64,000 nucleotides of DNA from Actinoplanes missouriensis 431 (GTDB lineage Bacteria > Actinomycetota > Actinomycetes > Mycobacteriales > Micromonosporaceae). The stretch is taken from assembly GCF_000284295.1 (NCBI RefSeq), contig NC_017093.1, positions 5,952,001 to 6,016,000 of the forward strand, read 5' to 3'. The translations under genes and the position numbers were made by a program. Shown one piece after another: positions 37,911 to 45,029 of this stretch. Numbering within the stretch: the stretch's first letter is position 1; every line of letters begins with the position of its first letter. The notes below the pieces were generated by a model. That model did not search any database. It had not been told where the DNA came from and saw only the letters and a list, made by a program, of their open reading frames with translations.

Positions 37911-39366
37911 ACGGCCTCGGCCCCTTCCGCGCCGTCACCCACTGCACCTCGGTGAACTCCTCAGCCGCGAACCCCATCCCGAACCGGCCCGACCCGCTCT
38001 CCTTCACCCCGCCGAACGGCATCTGCGGCTCGTCGTTGACCGGCTGGTCGTTGACGTGCACGATGCCGGCCTGCAGACGCCGGGCAAGATCGAGACCACG
38101 GTACGGGTCACCCGTGATCACGCCCGCGGTCAGCCCGAAGCTGGACGCGTTGGCCCGGTCCACCGCGTCGTCCGCGGACGACGCCTCCTCCACCATGACG
38201 ACCGGCCCGAACGTCTCGTCGAAGGCCAGCTCGGCGGCGGCCGGCACGCCGGTGAGCACGGTCGGCGGGAAGCACCGCCCGACCGGGGCGCCGCCGGTGA
38301 GCAGCGTGGCGCCGAGCTCGACCGCCTCGCGCACCCGGCGTTCGAGCAGGGAGAGCGCCCACTCGTTGATCACCGGGCCGATCACGGTGTCGGGGTGGGA
38401 CGGGTCGCCGAGCGGCAGGGCGGCGGCGCGCTCGACGAAGCGGGCGGTGAAGCCGGGGGCGATCGCGCGGTCCACGATGATCCGGCGCGCGCACATGCAG
38501 GTCTGCCCGGCGTGCACGAAGGCGCCGTAGACGGCCGCGTCGACGGCGTGGTCGAGGTCGGCGTCGGCGAGCACGAGCAGCGGGTTGTGGCCACCGAGCT
38601 GCAGGACCACGCGTTTCAGGTGGCGGCCGGCGAGTTCGGCGAGGCGGCGGCCGGTCACGGTGGACCCGGTGAAGCTGACCCGGCGTACCCGGCTGTCGGC
38701 GATCAGCGTCTCGGCTATCACACCGGCCTCGCCGGGCGCGTGGGTGACCACGTTGAGCACGCCGTCCGGGAGGCCGGCTTCGGCGAGCAGCCCGGCCCAG
38801 AGGGCGCCCCCGGTGTACGGCGCCTCCTCGGACGGCTTGAGCACCACCGTGTTGCCGACCGCGATCGGGGCGACGACGGCCCGGCCGGCCAGGACCAGCG
38901 ACGCGTTCCACGGGGCGATCGCGGCGACCACCCCGGCCGGGCGGCGCATCGCGAGGGCCCGCGTGCCGTCCAGGTCGGAGGGGAGGATCTGGCCGGTCGG
39001 CGCGTACGGCAGTCCGGCCGCCTGCCGGAGCATCGTCACGCAGAAGTCGATCTGGATCTCGGCGAAGACCGCGGCGCACCCGGTCTCCGCGGCGAGCCGG
39101 CGGCGCACCTGGAGGCGGCGGCCGTCGAGCAGCGCGGCGGCCCGCAGCAGGATCTCCTGCCGCCGGCCGGGCAGGCTGAGCGACCAGGGGCCGAACGCCT
39201 CGGACGCGGCGGTCACGGCCGCCGACGCGTCCTCGGTGTCGCCGGCCGCGACGACCGCGAAGACCTCGCCGGTCCAGGGGTCGCGTTTCTCGAACATCCG
39301 GCCGTTGACGCTGCCGGTCCAGGCACCGCCGATGTGGTGCCGCACGGCACTGAGCTCCGGGTCCAT
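37900..39366 (-). CDS. Aldehyde dehydrogenase, benzaldehyde-dehydrogenase type, with altered catalytic Glu
   Basis: 488 aa. All ALDH landmarks are present: APWNASLVLAGRAV, NTVVLKPSEEAP, VSFTGSTVTGRR, nucleophile Cys290 in HAGQTCMCARR and the C-terminal PFGGVKESGSG. The motif normally reading L-E-L-G-G reads LQLGGHNP, so Gln256 stands exactly 34 residues before the cysteine, where the general-base glutamate belongs. Enzymes with this change are often slower in deacylation or used as aldehyde sensors. ATG 39366 follows ggag by five bases. It is divergent from an IclR gene that likely controls it; oxidation of an aromatic aldehyde is inferred. Confidence 0.88.
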   Translation of the reverse strand: MDPELSAVRHHIGGAWTGSVNGRMFEKRDPWTGEVFAVVAAGDTEDASAAVTAASEAFGPWSLSLPGRRQEILLRAAALLDGRRLQVRRRLAAETGCAAVFAEIQIDFCVTMLRQAAGLPYAPTGQILPSDLDGTRALAMRRPAGVVAAIAPWNASLVLAGRAVVAPIAVGNTVVLKPSEEAPYTGGALWAGLLAEAGLPDGVLNVVTHAPGEAGVIAETLIADSRVRRVSFTGSTVTGRRLAELAGRHLKRVVLQLGGHNPLLVLADADLDHAVDAAVYGAFVHAGQTCMCARRIIVDRAIAPGFTARFVERAAALPLGDPSHPDTVIGPVINEWALSLLERRVREAVELGATLLTGGAPVGRCFPPTVLTGVPAAAELAFDETFGPVVMVEEASSADDAVDRANASSFGLTAGVITGDPYRGLDLARRLQAGIVHVNDQPVNDEPQMPFGGVKESGSGRFGMGFAAEEFTEVQWVTARKGPRPYPF

Positions 39367-39390
39367 CGCGCTCCAGATGGTAGCCGACCG

Positions 39391-39402
39391 GGAACGCGTT
39401 TC
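39391..39402. promoter_or_regulatory. Candidate IclR site between the ALDH and iclR genes
   Basis: GGAACGCGTTTC is a near-perfect palindrome (one mismatch). Its GGAACGCG half recurs inverted at 40238-40245 before the second ALDH gene. Confidence 0.4.
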
Positions 39403-39421
39403 ACTGGCTCGGACACGACGT

Positions 39422-39427
39422 TACGAT
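39422..39427 (+). promoter_or_regulatory. -10 box of the iclR gene (leaderless)
   Basis: TACGAT is followed by five bases and ATG 39433; no Shine-Dalgarno. Confidence 0.45.
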
Positions 39428-39432
39428 GCGGC

Positions 39433-40230
39433 ATGGCCGTCGATGACGACAGCACCACGAGCAGATCTCTCGAGCGCGGGCTGGCGATCCTGTCGTCGTT
39501 CAGCGAGTCGCGGCCGGTGCTCGGGGTCGCCGACCTGTCCCGCTCGGTGGAGCTGACGAAGAGCACCACCTATCGGTACGTGGCGACCCTGGCCCGCCTC
39601 GGCTACCTGCAGCAGGACCCGGAGACCCGGAAGTACTCGCTCGGGCCGCGCGTCGTCGACCTGGGGTTCGCCGCGATCAACTCGCTGGAGGTGACCCGGG
39701 TCGCGGCACCCTACCTGCAGGCGCTGGCCGACGAGACCGGGTACACGGTGAGCATGGCCGTGCTGGACGGCGCCGAGATCATCTACGTGGAGCGCCGGCG
39801 CAGCAGCCGGTCCGCCGGCGGGTTCGCGATGACGCTCGATCTGCACGTCGGGTCGCGGCTCCCGGCGTACTGCACGGCCATGGGGAAGGTGCTGCTCGCG
39901 CACCAGGAGCCGGCCGTGCTGCGCGGGCTGCTGGACCGGACCGACTTCGCCCGGCGCGGTCCGCGGACCATGACGAACCGGGAGCAGCTGACCGCGAGCC
40001 TGGCCCGGATCCGGCAGAGCGGGGTGGCGGTCAACGACGAGGAGCTGGTGGCCGGCCTGCGCTCGGTGGCGGCCCCGGTGCGGGACCGGACCGGGCGGGT
40101 GGTCGCCGCGGTCAGCGTCGCGGTGCATCTGACGGTCTGGTCGACGACGGCGGACGCGGTGGTGAGCCGACTGGAACGGCCACTGCGGCAGGCCGCCACC
40201 GAGGTGTCGAACCGCCTCGGGTACCGATAG
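39433..40230 (+). CDS. IclR-family regulator
   Basis: 265 aa. N-terminal winged HTH: RSLERGLAILSSFSESRPVL, then GVADLSRSVELTKSTTYRYVATLARLGYLQ (about residues 10-60). The C-terminal IclR effector domain shows VGSRLPAYCTAMGKVLLAH, DEELVAGLRSVAAPVRDRTG and VAAVSVAVHL. It lies between two aldehyde dehydrogenase genes, one divergent and one downstream, so it most likely senses an aromatic intermediate of their pathway. Start by leaderless -10 spacing. Confidence 0.9.
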   Translation: MAVDDDSTTSRSLERGLAILSSFSESRPVLGVADLSRSVELTKSTTYRYVATLARLGYLQQDPETRKYSLGPRVVDLGFAAINSLEVTRVAAPYLQALADETGYTVSMAVLDGAEIIYVERRRSSRSAGGFAMTLDLHVGSRLPAYCTAMGKVLLAHQEPAVLRGLLDRTDFARRGPRTMTNREQLTASLARIRQSGVAVNDEELVAGLRSVAAPVRDRTGRVVAAVSVAVHLTVWSTTADAVVSRLERPLRQAATEVSNRLGYR

Positions 40231-40237
40231 CCGGCAT

Positions 40238-40245
40238 CGCGTTCC
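40238..40245. promoter_or_regulatory. Candidate second IclR half-site
   Basis: CGCGTTCC is the reverse complement of the GGAACGCG half-site at 39391. It lies about 80 bp before the second ALDH start, within a broader GTTCCG/CGGAAA inverted pair. Confidence 0.35.
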
Positions 40246-40323
40246 GATCAGCCGAACACTCCGTTGATCTGCCGGAAACATGGGCCTACCGTCAGCGCAC
40301 CCAGCACGCAGGGAGGCGAGCCC

Positions 40324-41784
40324 ATGCTCCTCGACGAGAAGACCTGGACCGGCAACATCTTCATCGGCGGCTCCTGGCGGCCCGGCCGCGGCGCCGGCTA
40401 CGACGTGGTGGAGCCGGCGACCGGCGACGTCCTGGGCCGGATCGGTCAGGCCACCCCGGCCGACGTCGACGAGGCGGCCCGCGCGGCCGCCGACGCGCAG
40501 AAGGTGTGGGCCGCGATGCCGCACCCGGAACGCGCCGCGGTGCTGCGCCGGGCCGGCCGGCTCTGGGCCGAGCACGCCGACGAGATCGGCGGCTGGAACG
40601 TGCGGGAGGTCGGCTCGATCCCGCCGATGGCCGGGTTCGCCCTGCACACCGCCGAGCAGGAGTGCTATGAGGCCGCCTCGCTGCCCGGCCGCCCCTACGG
40701 CGAGCTGCTGCCCAGTGAGGAGCAGCGGCTCTCGATGTCCCGGCGCTACCCGGCCGGCGTGGTCGCGGTGATCGCCCCGTTCAACGTGCCGATCATCCTG
40801 GCGATCCGCTCGGTCGCGCCGGCCCTGGCGCTCGGCAACGCGGTGATCCTCAAGCCGGACCCGCGCACCGCGGTGACCGGCGGCGCCGCGCTCGCCCGGA
40901 TCTTCGAGGAGGCCGGCCTGCCGCCGGGCGTGTTCCAGGTGCTGCCGGGCGGCGCCGACGTCGGCGAGGCCCTGGTCGTCCACCACCTGATGCGGGTCAT
41001 CTCGTTCACCGGGTCCACCGCGGCCGGCCGCCGGGTCGGCGCACTCGCCGGCGAGCACCTGAAGCGGGCCCACCTGGAGCTCGGCGGCAACTCGGCGCTG
41101 ATCGTGCTGGACGACGCGGACGTCGACGCGGCGGTGAACGCGGCCTCCTTCGGCTCCTGGTTCCACCAGGGGCAGATCTGCATGACGACCGGCCGGCACC
41201 TGGTGCACGAGCGGCTCTACGACGACTTCGTGGAGCGTCTCGCCGCGAAGGCCGCCGCGCTGCCGGTCGGCGACCCGCACCGGGAGGAGGTCGTGCTCGG
41301 CCCGATCATCGACGCCGGCCAGCGCGACAAGATCCACAACGTGGTGACCCGGTCGGCCGGTTACGGTGCTCGGGTCGCGGCCGGCGGCACCTACCGCGAT
41401 CTCTTCTACTCGGCGACCGTGCTCGCCGACGTCGCCGACGACACCCCGGCGTTCGTCGAGGAGATCTTCGGTCCGGTGGCGCCGGTGCTGCGATTCTCGG
41501 ACGAGACCGAGGCGGTCCGGCTCGCCACCGCGAGCGAATACGGACTGTCACTGGGCATCATCACCCGAGATGTCATGAAAGGTCTCGCGCTGGCGGATCG
41601 CATTCCCACCGGAATCGTGCACATCAACGACCAGACCGTCAGTGACGAGGCGAACAGTCCGTTCGGCGGCGTGGCGGCGTCCGGGACGGGGTCACGGTTC
41701 GGCGGTCCGGCCGCGAACATCGAGGCGTTCACCGAGACCCGCTGGGTCACGATGCGTGACAAGCCGCCGGCGTACCCGTTCTAG
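40324..41784 (+). CDS. Aldehyde dehydrogenase, benzaldehyde-dehydrogenase type
   Basis: 486 aa. ATG 40324 has ggagg eight bases before it. Landmarks are APFNVPIILAIRS, NAVILKPDPRTA, ISFTGSTAAGRR, general base Glu252 in HLELGGNSA, nucleophile Cys286 in HQGQICMTTGR (34 residues apart) and PFGGVAASGTG. It resembles benzaldehyde or vanillin dehydrogenases. Unlike the neighbouring ALDH it keeps the catalytic glutamate, so it is the fully competent member of the pair. It is separated from iclR by 93 bp and probably regulated by it. Confidence 0.9.
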   Translation: MLLDEKTWTGNIFIGGSWRPGRGAGYDVVEPATGDVLGRIGQATPADVDEAARAAADAQKVWAAMPHPERAAVLRRAGRLWAEHADEIGGWNVREVGSIPPMAGFALHTAEQECYEAASLPGRPYGELLPSEEQRLSMSRRYPAGVVAVIAPFNVPIILAIRSVAPALALGNAVILKPDPRTAVTGGAALARIFEEAGLPPGVFQVLPGGADVGEALVVHHLMRVISFTGSTAAGRRVGALAGEHLKRAHLELGGNSALIVLDDADVDAAVNAASFGSWFHQGQICMTTGRHLVHERLYDDFVERLAAKAAALPVGDPHREEVVLGPIIDAGQRDKIHNVVTRSAGYGARVAAGGTYRDLFYSATVLADVADDTPAFVEEIFGPVAPVLRFSDETEAVRLATASEYGLSLGIITRDVMKGLALADRIPTGIVHINDQTVSDEANSPFGGVAASGTGSRFGGPAANIEAFTETRWVTMRDKPPAYPF

Positions 41785-42312
41785 CCGAACTTGTTTCCAC
41801 GCCGTTAAAGGGCGGCCGGGAGGCTTGCATCAGATGCACGTTCATCAATAATGAGCGCCATGAATCGAGCCGAGGCGATACGGGTTGCCGGATCCCGGAG
41901 CACGACCCCGTCGCCACCCCCCGAACCCCCCATCCAGGGTACGGAGGAAGCAGCGCTCCCGCCGCTTCCCCGTGTCCGGCCGCCGGCGCCCGTGCCGGCT
42001 TCGCCCGGCGCACGGCCGATGGCCGCCGGCCCACCGTCACGCCGCGCGGCGGGCGCCACCCGACGACTGGTCGGGTTGTGAGCCCACCCGCGCGGCAGCC
42101 GGACCCCCATCCGGCCGGCCGCGCCACCGCCGCCCTGCTCCCCCGGCCGGCCTCCGCCGCCGCACCGCCCCGAAGTCCCCGCAGTCCTCGCCCCGGCAGC
42201 CCCCGCCCTGTCAGCCCTCCCCCCGGCAGCACCGCACCCTGCCGGATCGGCCGCGGCCTGATCTCCCGCACCAGCCCCCGAGGGGCCACCGAACGCCGGA
42301 TCGCACGCCTGG

Positions 42313-42434
42313 CCCACGGCAGCGCCCGCCCACGGGTGACCCACGGCAGCGCCCGCCCACGCGTCGCTCATGGCAGCGCCCGTCCGCGCGTCACCCACGG
42401 CAGCGCCCGCCCGCGCGTCACCCACGGCAGCGCG
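42313..42434. repeat. 27-bp tandem array, 4.5 copies
   Basis: Units start at 42313, 42340, 42367, 42394 and 42421 (partial); the type unit begins cccacggcagcgcccgccc. The period is nine codons in whichever frame is considered (for example AVGDARAGA on the minus strand). Confidence 0.85.
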
Positions 42435-42658
42435 GGTCCTGCCGGGCCGCCGCCACCGCCCGCGCCGCAGCCCGGCTCCCGCGCCGATCGGCCGGCCCCG
42501 CGCCGCCCCGCGCTCCCGAGTGTCAGCTTTGCCGCCGAGGCGGTGGGCGCCGTAACCGGAATCGGACGGGTGCCCGCTCAGTCCCGTACCGGAAAGGGAA
42601 TCCGCGGTGCCGCGGCGCCGCATCCACCTCGCCCACCACCCGGGCCGCGGAATCGCTT

Positions 42659-42683
42659 GTTGATCATCTGCTTTTCGGGGTAT
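42659..42683 (+). promoter_or_regulatory. Sigma-B/F-like promoter before the aldo/keto reductase
   Basis: GTTG (42659-42662), 15 bases, then GGGTAT (42678-42683), close to the actinobacterial general-stress consensus GTTT-N15-GGGTAT. The reductase start is 76 nt downstream. Confidence 0.4.
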
Positions 42684-42758
42684 GCGTAGAGCGCGCCCTC
42701 ACCGGCCACCGCCGGTGCGGCAGGCGCGCCCGCACGCACGCAACCCGGAGGCGAACGC

Positions 42759-43583
42759 ATGGCCGGCATCCCCGCCATCACCTTGAACAACGGCGTCACC
42801 ATGCCGCAGATCGGCTACGGCGTCTTTCAGATCCCCGAGGCGGAGACCGCCGCCGCGGTCACCACCGCGCTGGAGGCCGGTTACCGCAGCATCGACACGG
42901 CCGCCGTCTACGGCAACGAGGCCGGAGTCGGCGCCGCGCTGCGCGACGCGAGCATTCCGCGCGACGAGCTCTTCGTGACGACCAAGGTCTGGAACAGCGA
43001 TCAGGGGTACGACGAGACGCTGCGCGCGTTCGACGCCAGTCTCGCCCGTCTCGGGCTGGACCAGCTGGACCTCTACCTGATCCACTGGCCCACGCCGAAG
43101 CACGGGAAGTACCTGGACACCTGGCGGGCCCTGGAGTCGCTCTACGAGCAGAAGCGGATCCGCGCGATCGGCGTCTCCAACTTCCTGCCGGAGCACCTGC
43201 GGGCGGTGGCGGACCTGGGCGGCACCGTCCCGGCGGTGAACCAGATCGAGGTGCACCCGGCCCTGCAGCAGCGCGACGTGCAGGAGGCCGGCACGCAGAT
43301 GGGCGTGGTGACCGAGGCGTGGAGCCCGCTCGCGCAGGCCGGCGTGCTGGACGACCCGGCGATCACCTCGATCGCCACCACGCACGACCGCACGCCGGCG
43401 CAGGTGGTGCTGCGGTGGCACGTGCAGCAGGGACGCGTGGTGATCCCGAAGTCGGTGACGCCGTCGCGGATCCGGGAGAACCTGGCGATCTTCGACTTCG
43501 AGCTGACCGCGGACGAGCTGGCCGCGATCGACGCGCTGGAGTCGGACGGGCGGACCGGGCCGCACCCGGCGCACTTCAACTGA
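42759..43583 (+). CDS. Aldo/keto reductase
   Basis: 274 aa. Single TIM-barrel AKR with the catalytic tetrad recognisable: aspartate and tyrosine in SIDTAAVYGNEAGVG, lysine in FVTTKVWN and histidine in LYLIHWPTPKHGK. NADPH-binding tail VIPKSVTPSRIRENLAIFDF follows near the C-terminus. It reduces aldehydes and ketones, probably in detoxification; substrate not assignable (2,5-diketo-D-gluconate-reductase-like group). ATG 42759 has ggagg upstream. A stress-type promoter at 42659-42683 suggests induction under stress. Confidence 0.9.
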   Translation: MAGIPAITLNNGVTMPQIGYGVFQIPEAETAAAVTTALEAGYRSIDTAAVYGNEAGVGAALRDASIPRDELFVTTKVWNSDQGYDETLRAFDASLARLGLDQLDLYLIHWPTPKHGKYLDTWRALESLYEQKRIRAIGVSNFLPEHLRAVADLGGTVPAVNQIEVHPALQQRDVQEAGTQMGVVTEAWSPLAQAGVLDDPAITSIATTHDRTPAQVVLRWHVQQGRVVIPKSVTPSRIRENLAIFDFELTADELAAIDALESDGRTGPHPAHFN

Positions 43584-43680
43584 CACGACTCCGCCCCTGA
43601 GGATGGCTCAGGAAACGTAAAGGAAGCGCACAGGAAGCCGACTCATAGTTGAAGCACATCCCCCGGAGTTGGAGGTTCCG

Positions 43681-43950
43681 ATGCTCCTCGGTCTCGTCAG
43701 TCTGGCACTGTTGCTCTTCCAGTTCCTGCTCATCGCCCGTGCCGTCCTCGACTGGAGCGTGACCCTGGCCGGACCCGCCATGCCGGGATCGTTCCGGTCC
43801 CGGGCGCTCAGCGGCGTCTACTCGGTCACCGAGCCGGTACTCGCGCCGGTGCGCCGGGTCATCCCGCCGCTGCGCGTGGGTGGTGTCGCCATCGACCTGT
43901 CGTTCATCCTGGTCTTCCTGGCGATCGGCGTGCTGCGCGCGCTGATCTGA
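43681..43950 (+). CDS. YggT-family small membrane protein
   Basis: 89 aa from ATG 43681, with ggagg five bases upstream. Two hydrophobic helices flank a short loop: LLGLVSLALLLFQFLLIARA, then the conserved YSVTEPVLAPVRRVIPP and a final helix LSFILVFLAIGVLRALI. YggT proteins are found near division genes in many bacteria; function is poorly defined. Here it stands alone between an aldo/keto reductase and a convergent esterase. Confidence 0.88.
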   Translation: MLLGLVSLALLLFQFLLIARAVLDWSVTLAGPAMPGSFRSRALSGVYSVTEPVLAPVRRVIPPLRVGGVAIDLSFILVFLAIGVLRALI

Positions 43951-43964
43951 CGCGGTCTGCGCGC

Positions 43965-43994
43965 ACCGGGCCCGGTCCTGCGACCGGGCCCGGT
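43965..43994. terminator. Bidirectional terminator hairpin
   Basis: ACCGGGCCCGGTC-ctgc-GACCGGGCCCGGT forms a perfect 13-bp stem between the convergent yggT and esterase genes. Confidence 0.8.
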
Positions 43995-43998
43995 CGCG

Positions 43999-44973
43999 TC
44001 AGTTCAGGATGTCGTCGACGAACTCGCAGGCGAGGGTGTCGAAATGGGTCCGGCCACCCTCGTGCCCGTCCCACTCGTAGACCTCGATCTGCTTCGAGCC
44101 GGGCAGCGTGTTGTACGCCCCGAACACCCCGGACGGCGGGCAGACGTCGTCCATCATGCCGACCGAGAGCAGCGCCGGAGCGGTCACCCGGCGGGCGAAG
44201 TTCACCGCGTCGACGTGGTCGAGCGTCGCCAGCGTCCGGTCCGCGAGGTGGGGGTTGGCCCGCAGGAACCGGACCACTTCCGCGTACGGGTTGACGTCGG
44301 TCACCGTGACCGCCCGCCGGATGTCGCAGAGGAACGGCACGGCCGACACCACCGCCGAGACCAGGTCCGGGACCAGTCCCGCCGCGGCCAGGGAGAGCGC
44401 GCCGCCCTGGCTCTTGCCGGTGACGACGATCCGGGACGCGTCCACGCCGGGCAGTTCCGCGGCGGTCTCCACGGCCCGCGCCGCGTCGGTGATCAGCCGG
44501 CGGTAGTAGAACGTCTCCGGTGACTGCACCCCGCGGGTCAGGAAGCCGGGCGCGGACGGCCCCGCGCCGGACTCGTCCGGGTCCGGGGTGTCGCCGCCGC
44601 GCCAGCCGCCGCCCTGACCGCGAGTGTCCATGATCAGGTGCGCGTATCCGGCGCTGGCCCAGATCAGCCAGTCGATCGGCAGGCCGCGGCCGCCGCCGTA
44701 ACCGATGAACTCGACGATCACCGGCAGCGGACCGGTCGCGCCGGCCGGGCGGTTCAGCCAGGCCCGGACCGGCTGGCCGGCGTACCCGCTGAACGTCACG
44801 TCGTAGGTGGTGACGCCGCGCAGCGGGGTGGTGTGCTCGGCCACCTTCGGCGGAAGGGCGGCCCGGCGGGCGGCGGCCAGGGTGCCGGACCAGAAGGCGT
44901 CGAAGCCGGCCGGTTCCGGGTGAGAGGGACGGTACGTGCGCAATTCGTGGAGCGGGAAGTCAAACAGCGCCAT
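43999..44973 (-). CDS. Acetylxylan esterase (AXE1/cephalosporin-C deacetylase family)
   Basis: 324 aa, no signal peptide. AXE1 landmarks: YRPSHPEPAGFDAFW near the start, FIGYGGGRGLPIDWL (oxyanion loop), MDTRGQGGGW, nucleophile serine in VVTGKSQGGALSLAAAGL (about residue 185), aspartate in SVGMMDDVCPPSG and histidine in YEWDGHEGGRTHF. It removes acetyl groups from xylo-oligosaccharides or similar esters in the cytoplasm. Leaderless-type start: TAGCGT (44987-44982 on the minus strand) then eight bases to ATG 44973. Confidence 0.92.
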   Translation of the reverse strand: MALFDFPLHELRTYRPSHPEPAGFDAFWSGTLAAARRAALPPKVAEHTTPLRGVTTYDVTFSGYAGQPVRAWLNRPAGATGPLPVIVEFIGYGGGRGLPIDWLIWASAGYAHLIMDTRGQGGGWRGGDTPDPDESGAGPSAPGFLTRGVQSPETFYYRRLITDAARAVETAAELPGVDASRIVVTGKSQGGALSLAAAGLVPDLVSAVVSAVPFLCDIRRAVTVTDVNPYAEVVRFLRANPHLADRTLATLDHVDAVNFARRVTAPALLSVGMMDDVCPPSGVFGAYNTLPGSKQIEVYEWDGHEGGRTHFDTLACEFVDDILN

Positions 44974-44981
44974 GGTCGATC

Positions 44982-44987
44982 ACGCTA
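44982..44987 (-). promoter_or_regulatory. -10 box of the esterase gene (leaderless)
   Basis: TAGCGT on the minus strand followed by eight bases and ATG 44973. Confidence 0.4.
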
Positions 44988-45029
44988 TGCCCTGCCGCTG
45001 ATCGGTTCCAGACCACGAGGCACGATGAC

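Larger units (their letters stand above)
41785..42758. other. Low-complexity region with 27-bp repeats, no confident gene
   Basis: About 970 bp. An A+T-richer spot (cgttcatcaataatgagc, 41838-41855) looks like a promoter. The following frame (ATG 41851) gives only a Pro-rich 76-residue peptide. Overlapping frames on both strands (41805-42623 minus and 42078-42689 plus) are open but low complexity and mutually exclusive, so neither is called. A 4.5-copy 27-bp array lies at 42313-42434. Confidence 0.55.

Noticed and set aside
41805..42623. 272-codon minus-strand frame with 9-residue repeats
   Set aside because: Low complexity, mutually exclusive with an equally open plus frame, and no ribosome site or family match.
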